From: Andeanibacterium sp035497315 | GTDB taxonomy: Bacteria > Pseudomonadota > Alphaproteobacteria > Sphingomonadales > Sphingomonadaceae | Assembly: GCA_035497315.1 (NCBI GenBank) | Contig: DATJDU010000015.1 | Coordinates: forward strand, 1-36,684 | Direction: 5' to 3' | Length of the DNA stretch: 36,684 nucleotides | Part shown: piece by piece, positions 16,581 to 24,654 of the stretch | Layout: every line of letters starts with the position of its first letter | Numbering within the stretch: the stretch's first letter is position 1 | Translations under genes and position numbers: made by a program | The notes under the pieces: model-generated | Seen by the model: the letters and a program-made list of their open reading frames with translations, nothing else | Told to the model about the DNA's origin: nothing | The model's database searches: none

Positions 16581-17062
16581 AAGACCCGAAACGCCTGCGG
16601 ATCGAGGCCGAATGCGGCAAATTGCCGCTGCTGTTCGCCCGCTATGCCGACAATGGCGATCACGAGGCGATGGCTGCCCTCTTCACCGAAGATTGCATCT
16701 TCGCTCGCCCGTTCCAGCCCGATTACCCCTTCTACGGGCGTGACAAGGTGCAGGCGATCTTCCGCGATCGGCCGCCGATCCTGGTCCGTCATGTGGTGAC
16801 CAACGTGCTGGTGGAAGTGATTTCCGAAACGGAGGCCAAGGGCACCAATTACCTGGCCATGCTGTCCAGCCACAAATCGGTGGAGCCGCCGCAGGAGGCT
16901 GGTGCGCTCTATGTCGGCGGGTTCGAGGACCATTATGTGAAGACCCCCGAAGGGTGGAAATTCGCCAGCCGTTACGGCCAGGTCGCGCTGCATCTGGGCG
17001 GGGCCATGCCCGTGATCCCGCCGCCGACCGACAAGGCGCGCGGCGTGGGCAAGGGAGAGTGA
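16577..17062 (+). CDS. SnoaL/NTF2-like protein, first copy
   Basis: A 161-aa protein with the nuclear-transport-factor-2/SnoaL cone fold: an N-terminal helix pair (ECGKLPLLFARYADNGDHEAMAALF), TEDCIF, FYGRDKVQAIFRDRP, and a beta-sheet ending in EGWKFASRYGQVALH. Family members include polyketide cyclases, dehydratases, epoxide hydrolases and decarboxylases, and function cannot be read from the sequence. The GTG start overlaps the previous stop, and the next gene follows after 1 bp. The two adjacent SnoaL genes are only distantly alike and may act in succession or as a heteromer. Confidence 0.85.
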   Translation: MKDPKRLRIEAECGKLPLLFARYADNGDHEAMAALFTEDCIFARPFQPDYPFYGRDKVQAIFRDRPPILVRHVVTNVLVEVISETEAKGTNYLAMLSSHKSVEPPQEAGALYVGGFEDHYVKTPEGWKFASRYGQVALHLGGAMPVIPPPTDKARGVGKGE

Positions 17063-17063
17063 C

Positions 17064-17477
17064 ATGAGCGTAATCGCCGCCAATGCCGACGAGCAGCTGG
17101 TGCTCGATTTCTTCGAGGTGCTGTCCTCGGGCGATCTGGAGAAACTGCGCGGCTTCTATCACGATCAGTCCGTGTGGGAGCCTAAGGTGAAGGACATCGC
17201 TGGTGCCGGCAAGCACATCGGGATGGACATCATCGACAAGTTCCTCGCCCCGGTGCGCGGCATGTTCCATCCGGGCGACCCCAAGGTCCACGTGCACAAC
17301 ATGTTTTCGCGTGGCGGCTGGGTCTGCGTGGAATCCAATTCCACCGGCACCACCATGGACGGCAAGGTCTATGACAATGATTATTGCTGGGTGTTCGAAA
17401 TCTCGAACGGCAAGATCGACGCGATGCGGGAGTATATGGACAGCCATTATACCGCCAAGCTGTTCGGGATGGACTGA
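17064..17477 (+). CDS. SnoaL/NTF2-like protein, second copy
   Basis: A 137-aa NTF2-fold protein. Features are VLDFFEVLSSGDLEKLRGFYHDQSVW, an insertion with GAGKHIGMDIIDKF, and strands containing WVCVESNSTGTTMDG and YCWVFEISNGKIDAMREYMDS. The last stretch, with an acidic Asp-Ala-Met-Arg-Glu-Tyr run, resembles the active-site end of limonene-epoxide-hydrolase and ketosteroid-isomerase-like proteins, so hydration, dehydration or isomerisation chemistry is possible. It lies 1 bp after the first SnoaL gene and 3 bp before an SDR. Confidence 0.87.
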   Translation: MSVIAANADEQLVLDFFEVLSSGDLEKLRGFYHDQSVWEPKVKDIAGAGKHIGMDIIDKFLAPVRGMFHPGDPKVHVHNMFSRGGWVCVESNSTGTTMDGKVYDNDYCWVFEISNGKIDAMREYMDSHYTAKLFGMD

Positions 17478-17480
17478 GCG

Positions 17481-18230
17481 ATGAAGTTCGCAGGTCGCCC
17501 CATCCTCATTTCCGGCGCCGGGCGCGGCTTGGGCGAAGGGATCGCGAAACACCTCGCCGCCCATGGCGCCATTGTCGGCGTGGCGGATATCAATCAGGCC
17601 TCCGCCCACAAGGTGGTGGACGAAATCCGCGCTGCCGGGGGCGAAGCGCATCCATATGGCGGTGATCTTGGCCAGAGGGCCCAGTTCTTCAGCGTAGCGG
17701 AAGCCTTCCGCTACGATGCCGGACCTTTGCGCGCGATCATCAACAATGCCTCCGTGCTGGTTTACGAGCCGATTGAGGATGTGACCGAGGAAACGCTTGA
17801 GCGGATGTTGTCTGCCGGGCTGAAATCGGTGTTCTGGGGCGTGCAGGCCTTCCTTGCCTATCGGGATGAGGAAGCGAGCGGCAACATCCTCAATTATTCG
17901 TCGCCGGTCGCTTATCGCGGACGGCCGAATACCGGGGCCTATACCACCATCAAGGCGGGGATCGCCGGGCTGACCAAGGTGCTGGCGGGCGAACTCGGCC
18001 CGCGCGGCATCCGCGTGAACGCCATTGCTCCGGGCAGCGTGCCGACCCCGGCAACGGATGGCTTCGTCACACCCGAACAATATGCCCAGCGCGCGAAGAA
18101 CATCCCCCTGCGTCGCAATGGCACGCCAGAGGATATTGCCCGTGCGGCGGCCTTCATCCTCTCGGACGAAGCGGATTTCGTGAACGGGGCCATGCTGGCC
18201 ATCGATGGCGGCATCATCGCGGCGGGCTGA
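17481..18230 (+). CDS. Short-chain dehydrogenase/reductase, first copy
   Basis: A 249-aa classical SDR. The cofactor motif is SGAGRGLGEG near residue 11, NNAS is at residues 88-91, and the catalytic triad is Ser141, Tyr154 and Lys158. The C-terminus has RVNAIAPG and the usual end VNGAMLAIDGG. Asp36 after the second strand favours NAD(H). It oxidises an alcohol or reduces a ketone on a pathway intermediate. It sits 3 bp after the SnoaL pair and 19 bp before the second serine hydrolase in the same operon. Confidence 0.92.
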   Translation: MKFAGRPILISGAGRGLGEGIAKHLAAHGAIVGVADINQASAHKVVDEIRAAGGEAHPYGGDLGQRAQFFSVAEAFRYDAGPLRAIINNASVLVYEPIEDVTEETLERMLSAGLKSVFWGVQAFLAYRDEEASGNILNYSSPVAYRGRPNTGAYTTIKAGIAGLTKVLAGELGPRGIRVNAIAPGSVPTPATDGFVTPEQYAQRAKNIPLRRNGTPEDIARAAAFILSDEADFVNGAMLAIDGGIIAAG

Positions 18231-18249
18231 AACAACAGGACAACCGAAC

Positions 18250-19395
18250 ATGGCAAAGGTCTGGCAGGAACGGCTCGACACACTGCGCGAAGTGATCCTC
18301 GCGGACATTGCGCGCGGGGATTATTACGGGCTGGTGCTCACCGTCGGGCGCGGCGGGGAGAGGGTGTTCGAGGAAGCGCTGGGCGCGCAGGATGCGGCGG
18401 GCGAGCGGCCCCTGCGGCTGGATAATGTCTTCTCGATCTTCTCCACCACCAAGGCCTTCACCAATATATTGATCCTGAAAGCGATCGAGGAAGGCCGCTT
18501 CGCGCTGACCACTAAGGTGCGCGACGTGCTGCCAGAATTCACCGGAAAACCGCGCGAGGAGGCGACTTTCTACCACCTGCTCACTCACACGGCGGGCATG
18601 CCAGGCGTGTGGACACCGAAACCTAACATGTACCTAGATCGCCTTTCGGAACTCTATGAGGCGACAATCGAGGCCGTGCATGGCGTGGTGGAGCCGGGCA
18701 GCCGCTGCGATTATTCGCCGCTGGTCAATCATGTGCTGATGGGCATGGCGCTGGTCCGCACCGACCCCAAGGGACGGGACTACCAGACCCTGCTGCATGA
18801 GGATCTGTTCGCCCCGCTGAAGATGGACAGCACCTCCATGGGGCTGCGGGCGGACCTGAAGGACCGCCATGTGCGGCCCGATCTGCGCGGCACCGTTCCG
18901 ATCAAGCACCTGTCCCGCAATATCGAGGGCGACCATGCCCTGTTCGAAGACCCGGCGACCGAGGCCCCACATGTCGGCTGCGCATCAACCTCGGGCGATC
19001 TCTATCGCTTTGCCGAGATGCTGCGCCGGGGCGGCGAGCTGGATGGGGTGCGCATCCTTTCGCCGCGCATGATCAAGGTCGCCCGGCAGGTCCATACAGG
19101 CGAGATGCCCAACGAGCTTTACAAAGCCGCTCATCTGCGCGCCGGCTGGCCCGTCGCGCCTGCCTATATGGGGCTGGGCTTCAATGTGCGCGGTACGGCC
19201 ATCGTGAACCACCAGTTGGGCACGCTGACTTCGCCGGAGACTTACGGCAATTATGGCGCGGGCAGCACGCTTTTCTGGGTCGATCCCGAACTGGATGTCA
19301 GCTTTGCCGCCACCAGCGCCGGGGTGATGACGCAGACGGCCAATATCGAACGCTTCCAGAAGCTGTCCGACATGGTCGTGTCGGCAATGGTCTGA
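18250..19395 (+). CDS. Serine hydrolase of the beta-lactamase family, second copy
   Basis: A 381-aa beta-lactamase-fold esterase. The nucleophile motif is S65TTK68, followed by LLTHTAGMP, the catalytic Tyr155 in CDYSPLVN, and a C-terminal GAGSTLFWVDPE region. It has no signal peptide. ATG 18250 has CAGGA nine bases upstream. It resembles EstB-type esterases and lovastatin-transesterase-like proteins more than true lactamases. It is a distant paralogue of the first gene in the operon (14942-16174). The pair suggests two ester or lactone bonds to be opened, or one acyl transfer and one hydrolysis (inference). Confidence 0.88.
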   Translation: MAKVWQERLDTLREVILADIARGDYYGLVLTVGRGGERVFEEALGAQDAAGERPLRLDNVFSIFSTTKAFTNILILKAIEEGRFALTTKVRDVLPEFTGKPREEATFYHLLTHTAGMPGVWTPKPNMYLDRLSELYEATIEAVHGVVEPGSRCDYSPLVNHVLMGMALVRTDPKGRDYQTLLHEDLFAPLKMDSTSMGLRADLKDRHVRPDLRGTVPIKHLSRNIEGDHALFEDPATEAPHVGCASTSGDLYRFAEMLRRGGELDGVRILSPRMIKVARQVHTGEMPNELYKAAHLRAGWPVAPAYMGLGFNVRGTAIVNHQLGTLTSPETYGNYGAGSTLFWVDPELDVSFAATSAGVMTQTANIERFQKLSDMVVSAMV

Positions 19396-19429
19396 CGGCT
19401 CAAAGGGCCGCGGGATTGAGGATGATTGA

Positions 19430-20992
19430 ATGAGCGACGCAGACATCATTGCCATCGGTTCGGGCCATAACGGCCTTGTCGCCGCGGCCTATCTGGCGGT
19501 GGCGGGCAAGAAGGTGCTGGTGCTCGAACGCAATGAATGGTTCGGCGGCGGCGTGGTGACGCGCGAACTGACGCGGCCCGGTTTCCGGCACGATCAGCAT
19601 TCGATGAGCCACATCTTCATCCAGGGCAATCCGCTGCTGCTGAATGACGATCTGGGCCTGAAGTCGAAATATGGCCTGCGCTACGTCTTCCCCGAAGTGC
19701 CGATGATGAGTGTGTGGGAAGATGGTTCCACCCTGCCGCTGCACCGCGATCCGGTGAAATCGGCTGAGGCGATCCGCAAATTCTCCCACAAGGATGCGGA
19801 AACCTTCCTCGAGATGTCGCGCCAGGCCGCCCAGTGGCTACCGATGATCCAGGCGGGGCTCTATTCCCCGCCCATGCCGCTGGGCGCGCAGACGGCGATG
19901 ATGGATCAGAGCGCCGAGGGGCGCGAGATCATGCGCACCATGGCGGTCAGCACGTTCGACCTGATGGAAGAGCTGTTCGAGCATGACAAGGTGAAGGCTC
20001 ATTTCGGCCGCGTGGCGGGCGAAAACCTCGTCAGCCCGGATGAGAAGGCCACCGGCATCGGCGCCTATGTGTTCCTCGGCTTCCTCGAGAAATTCGGCTT
20101 CGGCGTGCCGATTGGCGGATCGGGCAGTCTCACTGCTGCGCTGATCGCCTGTATCGAGGATCACGGCGGCAAGGTGCTGAACAATTGCGAAGTGCGCGAG
20201 ATCGTGACCGATGGCACTCACGCCACCGGCGTGGTGCTGGACGATGGCTCGCGCCTTTCCGCAAGGGACGGGATCATCGGCGCGATCCATCCGCATGTGC
20301 TGCCGGATATGGTCGCGGCGCTGCCGGAAAATGTCGCCCGGAATGCCAGGCGCACGCATATCACCGATGCGGCCTGCTTCACGGTCCACGCCGCTCTGGA
20401 TGCGCCGATGAAGTTCAAAGCGGGCGATCTTTCGGCCGTGATGTATGAGCTGATGCCCGCCAGCTATGAGGATATGCGCCGCGCCTTCGACGAGCTGCGC
20501 TATGGCAATTTCTCGCCCACGCCGTTGGTCGGCGTCGGCCAGCTGACCCAGCACGATCCCAGCCGCGCGCCCGATGGCAAGGCGATCTTCCATGCGTGGG
20601 ATTATGTGCCCTACACGCGCAAGGACGGGCGCGACTGGGACGAGGCCAAGGGCGAATTCGCCGAAAAGATGATCCGCCGCATGGGCACCTTCATCGAGAA
20701 CGTGCCCGAGATCGTGCTCGACTATCATTGCGACAGCCCGGTGGATATGGAGCGGACCAGCCCCAGCTTCCTGCGCGGCGACCTCCACGGCATCGCCACC
20801 ACCACCTATCAGTCCGGTTCGCACCGGCCGACGCCTGAACTGGGCCAGTACCGCGTGCCGGGGGTGGAGGGACTCTATCTGGTGGGGCCGTTCCAGCATC
20901 CGGGCGGCGGCGTGTTCGGCGCAGGGCGCGCCACGGCGCAGGTGATGGCCGAGGATCTGGGCATCGATTTCGACGGAATCAGGGTCGCATGA
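19430..20992 (+). CDS. Phytoene-dehydrogenase-like NAD(P)/FAD oxidoreductase
   Basis: A 520-aa flavoprotein of the phytoene desaturase/amine oxidase superfamily. The N-terminal dinucleotide site is AIGSGHNGLVAAAYL with LVLERNEWFGGG after the second strand. The C-terminal FAD signature reads GLYLVGPFQHPGGGVFGAGRATAQ. Members desaturate or isomerise long hydrophobic substrates; the carotenoid enzymes are about this length, but no other carotenoid gene is nearby, so a catabolic role is preferred. GAGGA lies about eight bases before ATG 19430. The stop overlaps the next small gene (ATGA at 20989). Confidence 0.9.
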   Translation: MSDADIIAIGSGHNGLVAAAYLAVAGKKVLVLERNEWFGGGVVTRELTRPGFRHDQHSMSHIFIQGNPLLLNDDLGLKSKYGLRYVFPEVPMMSVWEDGSTLPLHRDPVKSAEAIRKFSHKDAETFLEMSRQAAQWLPMIQAGLYSPPMPLGAQTAMMDQSAEGREIMRTMAVSTFDLMEELFEHDKVKAHFGRVAGENLVSPDEKATGIGAYVFLGFLEKFGFGVPIGGSGSLTAALIACIEDHGGKVLNNCEVREIVTDGTHATGVVLDDGSRLSARDGIIGAIHPHVLPDMVAALPENVARNARRTHITDAACFTVHAALDAPMKFKAGDLSAVMYELMPASYEDMRRAFDELRYGNFSPTPLVGVGQLTQHDPSRAPDGKAIFHAWDYVPYTRKDGRDWDEAKGEFAEKMIRRMGTFIENVPEIVLDYHCDSPVDMERTSPSFLRGDLHGIATTTYQSGSHRPTPELGQYRVPGVEGLYLVGPFQHPGGGVFGAGRATAQVMAEDLGIDFDGIRVA

Positions 20993-21210
20993 GGATCTAT
21001 TCCGCCGACAAGAGCGAGCTGATGCAGGTTTCCGCCATAGAGCGGAAGGGCAACGATCTCGTGCTCAGGGGCAAGGTCTTCGGCACCATGCCGATGAGCG
21101 CCACGCTGACGCCGGAACAGGCCCGCGCCGCGTTCAAACTGCTGACGCCGAAGCTGATCCTGTTCCTCCTCACCATGCCGTTCCGGTCCTCCAAGGGAGA
21201 CAAGAAATGA
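20989..21210 (+). CDS. Small protein of unknown function (73 aa)
   Basis: A short gene translationally coupled on both sides: its ATG overlaps the flavoprotein stop, and its own stop overlaps the start of the SDR (ATGA at 21207). The first 45 residues look like a small beta-rich unit (MRIYSADKSELMQVSAIERKG, VLRGKVFGTMPMSATLTPEQ). The rest is a helix plus a short hydrophobic stretch (LILFLLTMPF) before a basic end. I do not recognise a domain. The tight coupling and good codon usage make it a real gene, perhaps a membrane-touching accessory or chaperone of the neighbouring flavoprotein. Confidence 0.8.
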   Translation: MRIYSADKSELMQVSAIERKGNDLVLRGKVFGTMPMSATLTPEQARAAFKLLTPKLILFLLTMPFRSSKGDKK

Positions 21211-21992
21211 AGCGCCATGAAGGCAAGACCATGCTCGTCACCGGCGCGGCCGGGGCGATCGGCTATGCAACCTGCGAAATCCTCGCCCGAGAAGGCGCGC
21301 AGGTGATGCTGGTGGATATCGATGCGGCAAAGCTGGAGGAACGGGTGAAGGCACTCAGCGATGCGGGCCACACAGTGTTCGGCCACCACGCCGATTGCGC
21401 CGACGAGCAGCAGGTGATCGCCTATGCCGAGGCGGCGCTGAAGGCGATGGGCCGGGTGGACGGCTTCTTCAACAATGCCGGGATCGAAGGGCACCTTGCC
21501 CCCACTCACGAATATGAAGTCGCGGAGTTCGACCGGGTGCTGCATGTGAATTTGCGCGGCATGTTCCTGGGTCTGCGCTATGTGCTGCCCGATATGGTGA
21601 AGCGCGGCGCGGGCGCAGTGGTGAACACCGCCTCGATCGGATCGGAACGCGGCCTTGCGGGCGCCTGCGCCTACAACGCGGCCAAGCACGGCGCGGTCGG
21701 CCTCACCCGCACGGCGGCGAGCGAAGTGGCGCAGAAGGGCGTGCGCGTGAATTGTGTAATGCCCGGCGTGATCGAAACCCCGCTGCTGGTCGGCATGCTG
21801 GAACAGATGTTCGACGATGTCGCCGCCGGTATGCGCAAGCTGGGCGAAGTGGCCACGCTCAACCGCGTGGGCCAGCCCGCCGAAGTGGGCAATGTCGTCA
21901 GCTTCCTGCTCTCGGACGAGGCAAGCTACGTCAACGGCGCAAAGTGGGAGATTGATGGCGGCGCGCTGGCGACCATCCGCAACGACATTTAG
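21207..21992 (+). CDS. Short-chain dehydrogenase/reductase, second copy
   Basis: A 261-aa classical SDR. TGAAGAIGYA near residue 12 binds the cofactor, Asp37 after the second strand suggests NAD(H), and NNAGIEG is at 89-95. The catalytic residues are Ser143, Tyr156 and Lys160. It ends with VNGAKWEIDGG. It closes the nine-gene operon and overlaps the stop of the convergent HerA-like gene by 4 bp. It probably oxidises a hydroxy intermediate in the pathway; it is only family-level similar to the SDR at 17481. Confidence 0.93.
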   Translation: MKRHEGKTMLVTGAAGAIGYATCEILAREGAQVMLVDIDAAKLEERVKALSDAGHTVFGHHADCADEQQVIAYAEAALKAMGRVDGFFNNAGIEGHLAPTHEYEVAEFDRVLHVNLRGMFLGLRYVLPDMVKRGAGAVVNTASIGSERGLAGACAYNAAKHGAVGLTRTAASEVAQKGVRVNCVMPGVIETPLLVGMLEQMFDDVAAGMRKLGEVATLNRVGQPAEVGNVVSFLLSDEASYVNGAKWEIDGGALATIRNDI

Positions 21993-23458
21993 CCGCTCAG
22001 TGCCGCATCCAGCCCGGGCACGATCAGCGTGCGCCCGCCGCCGAAATCGTTGCGGACCACGATCAGGCCCTTCTTCTCCAGATGTTCCAGCAGGCGGCGG
22101 ATGCGGCCGGGGGAGCTGGTCCCATAGACGCGGGAAAGCTCCTCGTCGTCCGGCTCCCCGATCCCTTGGGCTGCATGGCGCGCGATGGTGAGGAAGGGGG
22201 CGAGCAGATCGTCGTCCAGCCCCTCGCCCATGGCGATGATCTTCTCGCGCAGATCGGGCTCCAGCCCGTCGAGTCCGGCCAGTGCGATGGCGAACATGCG
22301 GCGGAAACCCGCCATATCGGGCGTGGCGGCGCTCGCCTGTCGCTTGCGGCAATGGAGCAGGAAGGTCTGGTAGAGCGCGGCGGCGGGCTGGAAGGCGGCC
22401 CGCGGATCGCTCGCCATGGCGCGCATGATCTCTTCCACCACCTGCGCCGGGCGGGCAGAGGGTTCGCGCGAAACCTCCGTTCCGTCCTCGTTCTGCGCCG
22501 GCTCCGCCTCGAAGCGGGTGATCTGTTCGGACAGCTGCTCGGCCGTGAAGGCGGGCGGCGGCGGGGCGGCGCGCTTGGCTTCGGCCTGGCTTTCCATCAC
22601 GGCTGCCAGCTCGGCATGGAGCAGCGCCTCCATCTCTTCCGCCGGAGCGGTGGGCAGCGGGGCGAGCTTGCTGGCGGTCTGCTTGGGGCCAGACTTCACC
22701 GGGCCGACCTTCACCGCGCTCGGCCGGCGGCAGATCGCCGGGCCAAGGCCGAGGAAGCGCCCACGTTCCAGATCGCGGATGCGCTCCGCCTGCCGCCGCT
22801 CCATGCCCAGCAAATCCGCCGCGCGCAGCATGTCGATATCGAGGAAAGTGCGCCCCATCAGGAAGTTGGAGGCTTCGGCTGCGACGTTCTTGGCCAGCTT
22901 GGCAAGGCGCTGCGTGGCGACGATCCCGGCCAGCCCGCGCTTGCGCCCGCGGCACATGAGGTTGGTCATGGCATTCAGCGTGATGCGGCGCGTATCCTCG
23001 CTGATCTCGCCCGCCACTGCGGGCGCGAACATCTGCGCTTCATCCACCACCACCAACGCGGGGAACCAGTGTTCGCGCGGGGCATCGAACAAAGCGGTCA
23101 CGAAATGGGCGGCGCAGCGGATCTGCTGTTCCACATCCAGCCCTTCCAGTGCCAGCACCACCGAAGCGCGATGCTGCCGCACCCGCGCCGCCAGCGCCTC
23201 GATCTCGCCGGTGGAATGGGCGGCGCCGTCGATCACCACATGGCCGAAATGGTCGGCCAGCGAAACGAAGTCCCCTTCCGGATCGATCACCACCTGCTGC
23301 ACCATGCCGGCGCTTTCCTCCAGCAGGCGGCGCAACAGGTGCGACTTGCCGGACCCGCTATTGCCCTGAACGAGCAAGCGGGTGGCCAGCAATTCTTCGA
23401 GGTCGATCCGGACCGGCTGGCCCGTTTCGTCCTCACCTATGACGATGTGCGAATCCAC
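21989..23458 (-). CDS. HerA-like ATPase (DUF87 domain)
   Basis: A 489-aa protein with a HerA/FtsK-type motor domain in residues 1-230. Walker A is GNSGSGKS (32-39), Walker B is ALVVVDEAQ, and GIVATQRLAKL carries sensor-like residues. It then has a charged linker of about 100 residues rich in Ala, Glu and Pro, and a C-terminal part ending GRIRRLLEHLEKKGLIVV, which looks like a winged helix. HerA proteins usually work with a NurA nuclease in DNA end processing, but no nuclease is adjacent, so the role is unknown. The start is GTG 23458. It is a probable housekeeping or DNA-transaction gene between the two halves of the catabolic island. Confidence 0.85.
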   Translation of the reverse strand: MDSHIVIGEDETGQPVRIDLEELLATRLLVQGNSGSGKSHLLRRLLEESAGMVQQVVIDPEGDFVSLADHFGHVVIDGAAHSTGEIEALAARVRQHRASVVLALEGLDVEQQIRCAAHFVTALFDAPREHWFPALVVVDEAQMFAPAVAGEISEDTRRITLNAMTNLMCRGRKRGLAGIVATQRLAKLAKNVAAEASNFLMGRTFLDIDMLRAADLLGMERRQAERIRDLERGRFLGLGPAICRRPSAVKVGPVKSGPKQTASKLAPLPTAPAEEMEALLHAELAAVMESQAEAKRAAPPPPAFTAEQLSEQITRFEAEPAQNEDGTEVSREPSARPAQVVEEIMRAMASDPRAAFQPAAALYQTFLLHCRKRQASAATPDMAGFRRMFAIALAGLDGLEPDLREKIIAMGEGLDDDLLAPFLTIARHAAQGIGEPDDEELSRVYGTSSPGRIRRLLEHLEKKGLIVVRNDFGGGRTLIVPGLDAALSG

Positions 23459-23550
23459 GCGCCTGAGCTAGCGGCAGGAGGCGGTTGGCCCAAGGGGGCG
23501 AGGGAGGTTTTCCAGATGTGCGTGCGGGAAGGGCCGGATTTGCGCGATAT

Positions 23551-23577
23551 GTCACTCCGGATCTGATCCGGGGTGAC
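23551..23577. repeat. Stem-loop repeat, CCGG-rich family, copy 1
   Basis: A 12-bp stem, GTCACTCCGGAT with ATCCGGGGTGAC (one T-G wobble), around a CTG loop. It lies in the 143-bp gap between the AraC-type gene and the HerA-like gene, both on the minus strand. The CCCCGG...CCGGGG core and GTCAC edge recur at 26391-26415 and 30364-30387, so this is an interspersed repeat of the kind scattered through sphingomonad genomes. Confidence 0.65.
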
Positions 23578-23601
23578 GGCAGAGGATAAGGATGACCGGC
23601 C

Positions 23602-24540
23602 CTACCCCCGCCCGCCCGCGCGATAGTTTCTCGGGCTCATCTCGAAGCGGCGGCGGAAGGCGCGGCAGAAGCTGGAGAGGTCGTTGAAGCCGACATCATA
23701 GGCCACGTCTGTCACCGTCACCTCGCCGCCCTCGCGTTCCAGCCTGCGCGCGGCCAGTTCCAGCCGGCGGTTCTGGATGAAGGCGCGCGGGGTGGTGCCC
23801 ATTTCGGCGAACAGCATCTGCACATAGCGGGCCGAAACGCCCATCCGGCGGGCAAGACGGTGAACGTCCAGATCGGGATCGGTCAGATCCGCTTCCACCG
23901 CTTCGAACAGGGTGCGGCGGCGCTCGTCGCGGCGATTGGGCTCCAGCGCGGGGCGGGACGAGGCATAGGCCATGTCCAGCAACGGCCAGATCGCATCGCC
24001 CAGCGCGTCCACCCATTCGCCGCCGCCATCATGCTCCAGCTCTTCCCAGGCGTTGCGGAGGAAGCGGGAGAACAGGGCCCCGGCGCCATGGCGGCCGCTC
24101 ACCGGAATGCCGGCCTGGCTACGCAGATGGGGCATGCGCTCCTCCACTGTCGCCAGCGGCAGGCGCACCACGATGGCCTGAGTATATACTTCAAAATTCA
24201 GCCACAGCGGCTTGGAAGGATCGTAAAGCACGAAATCCCCTTCCTCCAGCACGGCAGTGCGGCCCCCGGTGTGATTGGTGCTGCGGCCCCGGTGTTGCAC
24301 CTGGATGTTCAGCACCCCGGCATTTTCATAATTCGGCGCGCTGTATATCCGCGCCGGGCTGGAGCAGGGCGACAGCAATTCGCAATCGCGCAATTTGCGG
24401 CGATAAAGCCGGGCTTCGAAGGGCGTTTCGCCCAAGGGCTCGACCCGGATCGGGGCGACCATTTGCGCGATATCGTTCCAGAAGGGCAGGCGGTCGGATT
24501 GTGCGACCTCTGCCGTGCTCAGTTGCTCGAGCAGCGACAT
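23602..24540 (-). CDS. AraC-family transcriptional regulator
   Basis: About 312 aa. The N-terminal half resembles the cupin-like ligand-binding domain of FeaR/XylS-type regulators (VLNIQVQHRG, DFVLYDPSKPLWLNF). The C-terminal 100 residues hold two helix-turn-helix units (VHRLARRMGVSARYVQMLFAEMG and VTDVAYDVGFNDLSSFCRAFRRRF), ending SPRNYR. ATG 24540 is chosen because GGGAG lies about ten bases upstream; ATG 24549 is also in frame but too close to it. It lies 114 bp behind the beta-hydroxyacid dehydrogenase gene on the same strand and is the only evident regulator in the catabolic island. It may activate the minus-strand series, the nine-gene operon or both when it binds an aromatic or organic inducer. 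Confidence 0.9.
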   Translation of the reverse strand: MSLLEQLSTAEVAQSDRLPFWNDIAQMVAPIRVEPLGETPFEARLYRRKLRDCELLSPCSSPARIYSAPNYENAGVLNIQVQHRGRSTNHTGGRTAVLEEGDFVLYDPSKPLWLNFEVYTQAIVVRLPLATVEERMPHLRSQAGIPVSGRHGAGALFSRFLRNAWEELEHDGGGEWVDALGDAIWPLLDMAYASSRPALEPNRRDERRRTLFEAVEADLTDPDLDVHRLARRMGVSARYVQMLFAEMGTTPRAFIQNRRLELAARRLEREGGEVTVTDVAYDVGFNDLSSFCRAFRRRFEMSPRNYRAGGRG

Positions 24541-24654
24541 TGCATCCATACTCCCAATGCCGCGAGATTCGCGGCGGGCCTCGTAACGGGCCGTTGGGAA
24601 GGGAGGTTATGGAGCCTTTGGGCGCTTGGCAAGCGGTGCGCGAATCGGCGGGTT

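Noticed and set aside
14942..19395. Antibiotic resistance by the two beta-lactamase-fold proteins
   Set aside because: Neither has a signal peptide, and both lie in a catabolic operon; they fit cytoplasmic esterases better.
22082..23566. 494-codon plus-strand open frame
   Set aside because: It is antisense to the HerA-like ATPase, which has Walker motifs.
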